Assembly: GCA_013400975.1 (NCBI GenBank)
Contig: WBMZ01012196.1
Span: 46,784-110,783, forward strand
DNA: 64,000 nt
Reading direction: 5' to 3'
DNA from: Atrichornis clamosus
Taxonomy: Eukaryota; Chordata; Aves; Passeriformes; Menuridae
Shown: positions 23,001 to 35,000 of the stretch, one piece after another
How the letters are laid out: each line of letters starts with the position of its first letter
Numbering within the stretch: the first letter of the stretch is position 1
The notes under the pieces: generated by a model
The model's database searches: none
The model's input: the letters and a program-made list of their open reading frames with translations, nothing else
Told to the model about the DNA's origin: nothing
Program-made: the position numbers and the translations under genes

Positions 23001-26000
23001 GTTTCTCTGCTGAAGGTTTTGGCACTAATTCCCAGGTTCAAATAAATGATTTCCTTAAGCTTGGCTGCTGGCAGGTGTGCTTGCACACTGTGGTGCTGGA
23101 GTTAAACCTTCCACCCTGTGCTCTTCAAACATTAGAGATGGGGCAAAGCCAAATCTTATCTGAGGCTGGAGCAAAACACAGCAGCACTGAACAACACGCA
23201 GCAAATCCCTGGAATGGCTTGAGAAAGGAAGTGGAGATGCAGCCTGCACCGTCTGATTCTGCAGAGGGGATTAAGGAGGTGGAATTTGTTTTTTAGTGGT
23301 GACGGGGTGAGGGTCAGTGTGCCCGTCAGATAACATGCTTTCCCAAAAAACTCCCAGGATGAGTTTGCACTTGTCTTGTGGGGGCATCTCTGCAGTCCCT
23401 GCACAGAGGACAACTCGGTGTGTTTGGGAGGACGAAGTTCTTCCTTGTAGAATTCCCATGCAGAGCCTGGCCTTTCTCTGAGAATGTCCCTCTGTGCTGG
23501 CACTGCTGCGTCCACACCTCGAGAGCTGTGTCCAGTTCTGGCCCCTCTGTGCAAGAAATACTGAGGGGCCGGAACATGTCCAGGGAAGGGAATGGAGTGG
23601 GGAAGGGGCTGGAGCACCAGGAGAGGCAGAGGGAGCTGGGAAAGCGTCTCAGCCTGGAGCACAGGAGGAACAAGGGGCCCTTCTGGCTCTGCACAAGTCC
23701 CTGCCAGGAGGGGGCAGCCAGGGGGGGGCGGGCTCTGCTCCCAGGGAACAGGGACAGGAGGAGAGGGAACGGCCTCAGGCTGTGCCAGGGAAGGGGCAGG
23801 TTGGACATCAGAGGGAATTTCTCCATGGAAAGGCTGGTCAGTCATTGGAAGGAGCTGCCCAGGGAGGTTTGGAGTCCCCATCCCTGGAGGTGTCCAAGGA
23901 ATGCCTGGATGTGGCACTCAGTGCTCTGGGCTGGGTGACAAGGTGGGGATGGGGCACAGCTTGGACTCCTGAAAGGCTTTTCCAGCCTAAATGATTCTGT
24001 GCATCTGTGATAAGAACTCTGTCCTGAAAAGCTTTTCCTTCTGTCCCAGGGAGCTGGGATGATCTGTATGGTTCCTGTGGGTGGGCTCTGGCCCTTTCTC
24101 TCGCTGTGGTGGCTTTGTAGGCAGGGCTGGCAGCAAAATCGAGGTGGGAGGACTGGTGCCAGCCTGGTGGCACTGTGGCACCTCGCTGGGAACGGGGACA
24201 GCAGAGTGCTCAGAGCTTGAGCAGCAGCTGGGCTGCTGGGCACAGCGACCAGCCGGATCAAGGCTTCCAAGGGAGGAGGGTACAGCAGTGGAAACCTCTC
24301 ATAAACCAAAACCTACCAAAATCCTGTGCTCAGATGGGTGTCGAGACCCTCTGCAAACATGTCCTGGGAGGCCAGGGTGGGTGCACAGTGTGGGAGAAGC
24401 CACTGATAAGGCTGGAAAAGAAGCCCTGCTGATCGCTCGGTGTTCAGGGAGATCAGCTGGAAAGCGGGTCCTGTCCTCTGCTGTACAGGGGTGTGGTCCC
24501 TGCTGGCCAAAATGCCTGGCATGGCAGGCAAGGATGTGGTGAAGGACCTGTGTGGTCCCTGCTCTGTCAGTGATTGGCACCTCTAGGCCCCAGGGGTGGT
24601 CATTTGGCCCCTTCTCACCAGGTGCCCATCAAAGCCATCCTATCACCCCCGCAGGCTGGGCGGCGGGGAGAAAACCTAACACAAGGCTTGTGGGTCAAGA
24701 TAAGGGCAGGGAGAGATCAGCAATTACCATCACGGGCAAAACAGACTGATTCCCGGAAAAATTAATTTCATTTATTACCAGTAAATCAGAACAGGATAAT
24801 GAGAAATAAACCCAGATTTTAAAACACCTTCCCACCACCCCTCCCTTCTTCCCCTCTCAATTTCACTCCTGGTTTTCCCTCCCTCCTCCCCTGCAGTGGG
24901 AGAGGGGAAGTGGCACCCATAGCAATGGTCCTGGTGGTGCAGAGCTGCAGCTCTGGCTGCCTCCAGGGGCTGTCAGGACTCCCCTCCACGCTGTGTCCCT
25001 GGGGAAGAAGGGACAAGGTGGCAGTGGCTGTCCTTGTGCTCTGATGCCCTGACGTGGGTCACCCCCTCTCCCTGGGATGGATGGTTTTGGTGCCACATCT
25101 TTGTCTTTGTCTTCCATCCTGCCCGAGCTGCTGGGTCTCACGGCACAGGAAAGAATATTCTTCGTATTCAGATGGAGCTTCTGGGCCTCATTTCCTGCCC
25201 ATTGCCTCCTGCCCCACTTGTGGGCACCACGGAGCAGAGCCTGCTCCATGCTCTGCCCCCTCCCTGCACACACGGACAGACAGGCGTGAGGTCTGGCCTT
25301 GGTAAAGCCAGGGAAAAAGCCCAACAGAGGGAAGTGCAGGGAGATGGATGGGAGCTCTGCTCTCTTGGAGCTCACCACGGCAGCTGATGGTGGTTTCTGC
25401 CTTGGTTTGGATGCAGATGGAAGCTTCTCCCACTTGGCTCACCTGGTGCCTCGTCACTCTGCGGCTCCTGGTGCCAAGCGCTTTGTTAAAGTCTGGTTCA
25501 GCCTGGGGATGCACAAAGGTTTTGTAGGTCTGTGCCAGATCCTGTTCCCATGCCTGCTGTGCTTCAGTGTGGAGCACATGCCATGCTGCTATCCCAGGAA
25601 AAATGAGGGAAAACACTGCTTCCCTCTCATCTCCTCTCACAGCCATGGCAGCTGCAGTTTAAAGAGCTGGTGCCTGATAAATTCCTGGAAGCTCAGATGT
25701 TTGAGCAGAACTCACTTTAGGGGTCACCAGGCTGGAGAGGGGATTTGCACTGAGCATCCTGTGGGTTTTGGAAAGATTTTGGTGACCAGAGGGAGAACAC
25801 CTGGAATGTCCAAGGCCGGGTTGGACAGGACTTGGAGCAACCTGGTCTAGTGGAAGGTGTCCCTGCCCATGGCAGGGGGGTGCAACACAATGGTCTTTAA
25901 GGTCCCTTCCAACCCAACCCATTCCAGGATTTTATGACTCCGTGACACAGGTGGTGTTGAGGGAGCTCCTCAGCCTCTGGCTCTCTCTCTGGGCTCCTTC

Positions 26001-29000
26001 CTCAGGCAGATGTCCACCAGCTTGCTGGAGCATCCTGCTTCTGGTGGAGGTTAGGAGCAGGCATTCCTCACGCTGTTCGTGCCTGTGGTTGCAGGATTTA
26101 CCCCCTGAGCTGATGTAGACCTAGGCTTATCTTAAAATGAGTACAAATAAAGAATCTATTCAAACTGATGCAAGCTCACAGGTCAAAAATCTAATCTTAT
26201 AAACAGGTTACAAAAGATTCAGCTGACGGGGGTTGTGGAGGGATTTTGGGAAACACTGTGCTGGGCAGGGAACTGCTTCACTCACTGAGTGCTGGAGACA
26301 CCTCAGTAAATGTATAAAGGAGTCCCCAGTGTCACCAGCCTGCCTGCTGCAGCTCTGCCTCTCTGGGCGAGACTGTCAGCACACTGCCCTGGTGTCACCA
26401 CCAGCTTCTGTTCCCTCCCTCCTCTTGTGTCCCCTCTTGTACGAAGGCTCCAGGGAGCCCTGGCCCATCCTGCTGCCTCCAGCTGTGCAGCTGCTCCCCT
26501 CCCCTCCAGCTCTCTGCTGTCACCTTCATGCATAAAACATCTCCCTGTGGCCTGGGGTCCCAGCTCCTGGTGGCCCTGTCAAGGGAGCTGCAGGGAGACA
26601 TAAAGATTCCCTTGTAAATCTCTGGCCTCTCGTCCCTGCAAACTTCGCTGTGCCTCCAGAGAGCAGCTCTGCTGCTGTTCCTGCCTTTGCAGGAGATGAC
26701 ATTTGGCTGAGGCTAAATGTCCCTGCCAGGCCCCATCAGCCACCCCTGCCCTGTCCCCAGGGCAGGCCGTGACACTGCGCAGTGCCCAGCGTGGAACCGG
26801 CACCTGCCCCGTGTCCCCCCTGTGTGGCACAAACCCCGGAGGGGTTTCTTTGCTCCCTTCTCCTCCCTGCCAGGATGGATCCTGGGAGGGAGGGAGGGAG
26901 GGAAGGGGATCCCTGCGTCAGTCCCAGAGAGCTGTGAGGGAACGGGCTGGGAGTGGATGTGGGGAGAAAGGGGAGAGTGCAGCTCGGGGAGGGGCCTGTG
27001 GGTGCTCCTGACCCAGCCTCAGCTCCGAGCTGTCTCTTTGCTCCTTAAATTCCAGCCACGCTCATCAGCTGGCTCGGGGGTGTTGTATGGACACCTGCAG
27101 GTGAGGGATGCCCTGGATCCGTGCAAATGGAGAGCCCGCTCTGGCATTTACCCGGAAAAAGGATGGGAATGCTGGTGTCAGTCAGGGTCACAGGGCATTT
27201 CTGTGGCAGAGGCAGGGCTGGAATTCTGTGTCACTGGCCTCGCTCATCATTTGCTCCTGCCTGGGGAGGAGCTGCAGCCTCTCTCAGAGATGAGACCTTG
27301 CTCAGGGCACTGTCAGGGCTGTTTGCTGTCTCTGAACCTGGGTAAGGGAATCCCAGAATCACAGAATTAGGTTGGAAAAGACTTCTGAGATCATTGAGTC
27401 CAACCTGTGACTGGACACAACCTTGTCACCCAGCCCAGAGCACTGAGTGCCACATCTAGTCTTCCCTTAAACACTTCCAGGGATGGGGACTCCACCACCT
27501 CCCTGGGCAGCCCCTTCCAATGTGAAATCACCCTTTCTGTGAAGAAATTCATTCTGATGTCCAACCTAAACCTCCCCTGGTGCAAATCGAGGCCACTTTT
27601 TCTCCTCCTGTCCCTGTTCCTGACCCCCCCTGGCTGCCCCCTCCTGTCAGGGACTTGTGCAGAGCCACAAGGGCCCCCCTGAGCCTCCTTTGCTCCAGGC
27701 TGAGCCCCCCCAGCTCCCTCAGCCTCTCCTGCTGCTCCAGCCCCTTCCCCAGCTCCATTCCCTTCCCTGGACATGCTCCAGCCCCTCAGTGTCTTTCCTG
27801 AATTGCAGGCCCAGAACTGGACACAGGATTCGAGGTGTGGCCTCACCAGTAGAGGGGTACAGGGGTACAATGATGTTATGCTGAAAAGAGGTTTTACAGA
27901 GATGGCTCCAGTTTGGCTGAACAGAGAATGTATCAGGGGGCCCTGGACCCCATCCCACAGGGGTCACTGCTAGCTCTGGGGCAGGTGAGGAGGGTCCCTG
28001 CCACCCCCAACTCCCTGATTGCCGTGGAGTTCAGCCCATCCTGAGCCTGGCTGTGTGGCAGCTTTGGCTCAGGAAGCTGCTGGGTGCCCTGAAGCCTGGC
28101 AGGGCCACGGTGCCTGTGGCAGAGTGGTCCCCTGGGGTGGGCAGGGGGCTCAGAACTTGCTCCATCATCCCAGTGACACCTGGGCAGGGTGGAGCGTGGT
28201 GGGCACCCCTGCCAGCCCAGCTGGGCTCCGTGTGCCTGCAGGGAGGGAGGAGATCATGGCAGGGATGTGTTTGAGGGATTGGGGAGCTACAGGAACAGGG
28301 GCTGGAGCTGGTGAGCAGCCCAGGAGGGGCTCTGTGGGTGTCCTGCTGGGGCTGTTGCTTTCCCAGTCCTTGTCCCAGCTCTCCAGGCACACGGTGACCT
28401 TGGGAGCATGTGACAGCTTTGCGGCCGAGTCTTTCTGTGTGATGGAGATGCTGAACTGGGCTCTGAGCTGCATTCTCTGTAGCTCTGGCAGGGAGGGACA
28501 GCAGTGGTGCCAGGTCAGGGCTGGGCTCCCGCCAGCCCAGGATTACTGACAATATTACCCTTTGCTGAGGAGCTGCTGGTGTTGGTTCCTCCCAGTCACA
28601 AGCTTTGCTCAGCAGCTTCTCTGCTCGGTGGGGACAGGACACCTTGCATGAGCAGCTCATCAAAATGATGGATATATGGAAAAAAACCAACAAACACCTC
28701 CTTTCTGAGAGCAGAGCTGCAGCACTGATGTTCCTGAGGCCTCCGGAGGGATCAGCACTTACAGCTGTCCCCAGGGAGAGCTCCTATATGTTAATTTAAG
28801 TTTACCCTAAACCTGTGTCAGCTTCTCACAGTGCAAGCTGGAGGAGCAGAGGAGAGATTGCAAATCACCTTTTCTGGGCCCCAAGGTCATCTCTGTGTGT
28901 GCTGGTTTAAGTGTATGTATATATTTAGTAATTATTGTACTCGTTAATTGACTGCTTGTGCTGGGGAAGGCAGCTGGTAACAAAATGGCTGAATTTCTGG

Positions 29001-32000
29001 GAGTGTTGTCAATGTTCCCTGAAGGCATCAGGAGCTTTTCCAGTGAGGCTGAGGTTGGAGCTGAGCTGTCAGGACAGCACAGGGGGCTGCGGTTGTGGTT
29101 TGGCTGGAGCCTGCTGCCAGCACGGTCATTGAGAGGCTGACATCCATGTTCAGCATGGAGAGGAGAAGGCTCTGGAGACACCTTAGAGCACTTTCAGTGC
29201 CGAAAGGGGCTCCAAGAGAGCTGGAGAGGGACTTTGGACAAGGATCCGTCCTGCTCTCCTCCAGCACTGCTCCCTGTGCTGCTCTGACTCCTCTCCAAAG
29301 CTGCAGAAGCTGCTCAGGTGTTCAGCCCATCCAGGGCTTGGCTCTGCCCACCTCACCTCCCCGCTCTGCTTCACTCTGCTCTTTCCCTGGCTGATGGGAA
29401 AGGTTTTTTCCGTGTTTTCTCAGTCAGCAGCAGCAGCAGCAGCTTCGCCTTAACACTGTTGCAGTCAGGAGAGAACAGGAAAATCCCAGCTTTCTGCGAA
29501 GCTCCATCTTTCCGTTGGTGGTTGCAGAGCAGCCGGAGACCTTTGAGCCTCAAGGCACAGCAAAGCTTTGTCCCCCTAAAGTCCAAACCCCTGTGGGCAT
29601 TAACCCCTTCTCCTTGGCTTGCCTTCCAGGTGCTGAAGGGCTGCAAGAAGCTGAACCTGTCTGTGCATTCCGTGGGGCGCATCCCGGGGGGCTACGTCAC
29701 CAACCACATCTACACGTGGGTGGACCCCCAGGGCCGCAGCGTGTCCCCCCCCACGGGGCTGCCCCACCACCAGAACAGCTCCCTGCGCAGGGACAGCGAG
29801 AAGAGGAGCCACCTCCAGCTCCTGCAGGAGGGGGATGAGAAGAAGGTGAGCAAAGGGGCGTCAGCCACAGCCCTGGGGGCCTCTTGCCGTGTAGGACCCA
29901 GCCCTCCTTGTTCCCCCTGGGCTTGTCACCTGTGCGATTCCCTGTTAGGATCCTGGGTTTCTGCCTTGTGCTGTAGCTTTCCCCCTGCCTGCCCCAAGGA
30001 GTCCTGGAGGATGGGGTTGGATTGGTTTTGTTGCCCTCTGGCACAAGGAGAAGCTGGGCTGGAGATGAGGAGTTGTGCAGGTGCAGCCTGGGCTGGCAGT
30101 GAGGGTCCTGCCAGGAACAGCCGTCACACCACGAGTGGTTTTTAGGGCTTTTCCCAACAGGAGGCTGTTTGACTGGAGGGAGATCAAGAGACTGACATCC
30201 TTGTCCATCCTGGAGAAGGGAATTCTCTGGGGAGATCTTAGAGCCCCTTCCACTACCTAAAGGGGCTCCAGCAGAGCTGGAGAGGGACTGGGGACAAGGG
30301 ATGGAGGGACAGGACACAGGGAATGGCTTCCCACTGCCAGAGGGCAGGGTTAGACGGGACACTGGGAAGAAATCCTTCCCTGTGAGGGTGGGGAGGCCCT
30401 GGCACAGGGTGCCCAGAGAAGCTGTGGCTGCCCCATCCCTGGAAGTGTCCAAGACTGGGTTGGACGGGGCTTGGAGCAATCTGGGATAGTGGAAGGTGTC
30501 CCTGCCCATGGCAGCAGGGTTGGATTGAGGCGATCTTCAAGGTCTCTTCCAGCCCAACCAGTCTGGGATTCTGTGTTACTTGTGGAGGGCTGGATCCCAG
30601 AGTGCATTCCTGCCCTTCCTCCTGCAGTTTGGATCTTTCCTCAGGTCTTTCCCTGAGGCTTTCTTGGGTCTCTTGGTAGTTTTGTCCAAGTAAAAAAAAT
30701 AACTCCCTCCAATTTTTCTCTTCCAAAAATGCTCTAAAATAAACTGGATGATTTTCCTTTTCCATTTTGGGGCAGTCAAGAGGGGCCTGAGCAGTGCCTT
30801 TGTGAAAACCCAGGTGAGGAGAAAAAGGAGCAGGGAAGGAAATGTCTTCTGCAGTGACACCAGGGGAGTGTGGCCAGTGCTGGGCCTGGATCCCAGGCCT
30901 CTGACAGGAAGGAAACCATCAGCACATCGAATTTCCAGCCCTGCTCTCTTGCTGTGAGCCTGCCCTCCTGTAAAGAGCCTTTGGTGTAAGGGAAGCCAGC
31001 ACAGGGTGTCCAGGCTGCAATATCAGATCTCGGGGATTTAATGTCTCCTCTCCCTCACACCTCCCGTGGCCAGCCAGACCTGCAGAGGTGTCACTGCAGA
31101 GTCACAGTGCTCAGACGCCCTGCAGTGAGGCACAGCTGGAGGGACAGGCTCTGCTCACTGCCTCAGTGATGATGGGTAAGGAATCTCATCCTGCACAAGC
31201 AGGATGTGGTGTCTCCTCTTTGCCACCCATGGAATTTTAAAGTACTGTCCTAGGAGCAAGCACTGGCTTCCTAAAGATACAGAATTGCTTGGAGCCTTGG
31301 CTATTTCTGTCTTTTTATCCTGATATCTCTCTGTCTGTGCCCAAAATGTCCTCAGCTCCGCCTGGAAACACCATGGAAGGGTCTGTGAGCTGGAGCTTCC
31401 CATCTCAGCCAGAGGGAGGAAAAAAGCTAATGGAGGATGAGGCAGTTTGCTGATGAAATATTCATGTGGGCCACAAGGGAGAAGGGCCTATTATTTTTAT
31501 TTTAAGGAGAAGAGAAAAGCAGGCACTGCTGGCTGGTGTCCCCCACCCTCTGCCACTCGGAGTCACCTTGACAGAGCAGGCAGCAGCTCTGGGAAGCTGT
31601 GGGGAGGAGTTGTTTCTCTGCACATCATTCCTTTAGTCCTTGCTGTGTGTGGACGTGAAGTGCTCAGAAACCTGCAGTGAACGTCCCCTGCCCCTGCCTG
31701 AGCCCCTGTGGTCCCAGGCACTCGCAGAGCCCTGGGAAGATGTGCCAGCCCTGGGAAGATGTGCCAGCCCTGGATGTGCTGTTTGTTCATCCTGGTGGCC
31801 TGATGGCCTCCGTGTGCCCAGGTGTGATGAGTGGGTCTTCCAAAATCTGAGCTTGTCCTTCCATTCCTTGGAAGCATTCCTTGTGGCTACTCCACGTAGT
31901 CAGACAGCCCCTTGTCTTCTTCAGAGAATCCCAGACTGGTTTGGGTTGGAAGGGACCTTAAAGCTCATCCCATTCCACCCCTGCCATGGGCAGGGACACC

Positions 32001-35000
32001 TTCCACACTCCCAGGTTGCTCCAAGCCTCATCCAACCTGGCTTTGGACACTTCCAGGGATGGGGCAGCCACAGCTTCTCTGGGCACCCTGTGCCAGGGCC
32101 TCCCCACCCTCACAGGGAAGGATTTCTTCCCAATATTCCATCTAAACCCACTCTCTGTCAGTTCCAGGCCATCCCCTTGTCCTGTCACTCCAGGCCCTTG
32201 TCCAGAGTCTCTCTCCATCTTTCCTGTCAGCTCCTTCAGGCACTGCAAGGCCACAATTGGGTCACTCCAAAGCTTCCCTGCTCTAGGCTGAACAATCCCA
32301 ACTCTCCCAGCCTTTCCTTATGGCAGAGCTGCTCCATCCCTTTTATGAACTTGGTGGCCCCCTCTGGACTTACTCCAACAGAGGATCAGCTTTGAGCCCA
32401 GGACGGGGAGCTGGAGGCCCCTCCGTTGACCTGTGAAGAGTCCATGACAGTTGCAGGACATATTTGAAGCTCATAATGATGGGATGGAGAGATGGGATGC
32501 AGGGGTGGGATGCAGAGGGCTGTGCTGGCATCCCGAGAACAGGCAGTGTTCCTTCTCCTGGCCCCACTCCTCCTCCCCATCAGTCACTGCTGTCAGTGCA
32601 AAAGGCTTGGACTGCACCTTGCAATAACCTCCACTCCTGATTTCCCGTCTGCAAGACCGAAAAAAAAGAAAATTACTGGGTGCTACAAGTCTGAAATGCT
32701 CAGGGCTGCCCAGACACTTCCGTATCCAGAGGTGCCTTGCTGTGCCAGCTGGTGGTGGAAGCAATTCCCAGCAATTCCCCCCTGGCTGGTGGGGTGCAGA
32801 GGGGTTGTTTGGTGTGACTGCCTGTGACATCTCTGCACACAGGCTGCAGGGCAGGGATGAGCTGAGGCGCTGTGTCCTGAGTTGCTGTGCACCATGGAGG
32901 GATGGAAACGTGTCCCAGAACGTGGGAACAACCTGCCTCTGGTTTTTCCTCTTTTTATTTGTATGTGTAGATTTATAGATGTATAATTAACTGCTGAAAG
33001 TGGGATTATTCTGCTCACAAAAATGCAAATAAATGCAACATATCCCTGGTTAACTCAGCCCTGCCAACCAGAATTGACAGGTACTGCCGAGGCCCGTTTG
33101 ATTTGTGATGGTTTTACATTCTGAGGGAAGGGCTGAGAATTAGTTGGTTTTTTTATTCCTCCCCAACTCTCTCCTATTTCTAATCGATCTGGATGTCCTG
33201 GAATGAATCTGCAAAAGCTTTCCAACAGGCAGGGTTTGGGAAAGCACAGCAGAGCAACTTCAGCCCTGCAGCAGGACTGAATCCATTGCTGCAGCTCAGC
33301 ACGACTGCAATGCCACTGGAGTTAAAGGGATATTTCCAGCTTTTCCAAGGTTAAATGCAAGGCTGGTGGAGGCATCTGACATTCTTCAGGCAATAAAAAT
33401 ATCTCTGTCTGGCTGTCTCTGCCTTCAGCACATGTGTCTGCCTGGAAGGATGGGTTTGTCACAGAGTGTAACGAGTTTATTGTCCAGAGGGGAAAGCATT
33501 GGTTATCCAAAGGCTTGACATGGAAACCCCCACTGTGAGGTGTGTGATGGTGTAACTGATCCATGCAGGGATCTGTGGGATCATCCTGGTGGGCTGGAGG
33601 TGTAGAACAGGGAGGTTGGGCTCTGGCTGACCTCAGGTAGCTTTGGGCAGTGTGGTTCAGCTCCAAAGGCAGCACTGCTGGCCCGTTCCTTGCCTGTGGC
33701 TTTGTCCACATTTTCACGTGGACACTGCGATTCCTTCACTTCCAGCTGTGGAAGAAGCTGTTGTGGGGATCTGGGGAGTTCCTGGTGGGCTCTCTGCTGG
33801 TTTGGCCTTCCCCATCCTCTCCCAGGCAGTGGTTCTGGGCGGGAATCCAGCCTGCACCGAGGGCCAGAGGCTGTTCTGGGAGAGCAGAGGGGAGTTCTGA
33901 GATCTGGGCCGGGTGTTTGGTGTAGGCCTGACCTGACCCGAGCGATGTCGCTTGAGAAGGCTCAAGAAAGGGTGTGAGAATTAAGGGAATGTTGGGCTGA
34001 AGGAGCTGATGGCAGGTGCAGCCTGTGGTTGTGCAAGTTGTTGCAGATCTTTGTTTTCCATGCCTGTGCTGTGTGGGGCAGAGGCTGTATCTCCCAAGTT
34101 TAGCTTCCTGCGGTAAGGGCAGCCTTCCCTGTAGTTATAATCAGTGGATCCAGTGTTTGTCAGAGCCCTGTGCCCACAGGGGAAGTAACCCGTGGTCAGG
34201 AAGTGTGAAACCAAGGGTTTGCACTCGTGCAAAGCTCTGGGGAAACGTTGCTGGAGCCAGGCCAGACACAGCAGCAGGTCACAGTCCCCAAACACCATCC
34301 CAGGATGTCACCTGCTTGCTGGAAAGCTGGGACCTGCTTCCCATGGTCACCTTCTGCTTCCGAGCACTTGGATTTTTATTGTCTGCCCAGGCTTTAAGTC
34401 CTCTGGATTTGTCACAGCAGCAGCAAGGGCCATTTGTGCTGTGAATTGTCATTGACAGACTTCTGGGATCAACAGCTTATTTCATTAAAAGCACTTTGGA
34501 AACAGCAAAAACTCGTAGGTGCTGCTGAGCTGGGAGGAAGATGAAGTGTGCAAAACACTCTGCCAGTGTTGGACTGCGAGTTCTCTGAGAAGCACCATTC
34601 CATCAGCTGAATTGCTGCTCTAATGTGCTTATTGCCAGGGGAGCTGCTTATTCCTTCAAGCTTTTGGTGCAGCAGAAGAAAGAAAACATAATAAAGAGAG
34701 TGCGAACATCTCCTCGTCTTCAGGCAGTTCTGTATCCAAAAGTAGCTGTAATTATTATTATAAAAAAGTAAAAATATCTGTGTGGCTTGAATGCTTGAGA
34801 CACTAATGGTGACTACTTGAGCATGAAGGATAAGAGATGCAGGAGAGAGAAGGAAGGATTTCTTTCTATTAGTTTGTAATGACATTTTCAGTGTGAATGA
34901 TCCAGCTCCCCACGTCTCTCACTGTTTGCTTGCTCTGACCTTGCTGGGGTTTGATTTTGTTTACAGCTTTAAGTATATCCAGGCTAGTGGGGGGGTGCTT

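Larger units (their letters stand above)
14035..29629 (+). other. WHRN: WHRN intron 1 (15,595 bp)
   Basis: It begins GTAAGG and ends CCTTCCAG. It contains a small CpG-rich patch (16640-16780), the tRNA-like SINE (16196-16336), an AT-rich non-repetitive stretch (17190-17630), a 29-bp minisatellite (18357-18602), a 14-bp x3 repeat (22291-22332), an LTR remnant (about 24560-24900) and CR1 fragments at 21513, 23495, 25806, 27349 and 29118. The stretches 14450-16190, 19100-21500 and 26000-27300 show nothing I recognise. Confidence 0.85.

Noticed and set aside
23156..23917. 253-codon minus-strand open frame
   Set aside because: It lies mostly on the antisense of a CR1 copy (23495-24015). Similar frames recur at other CR1 copies.
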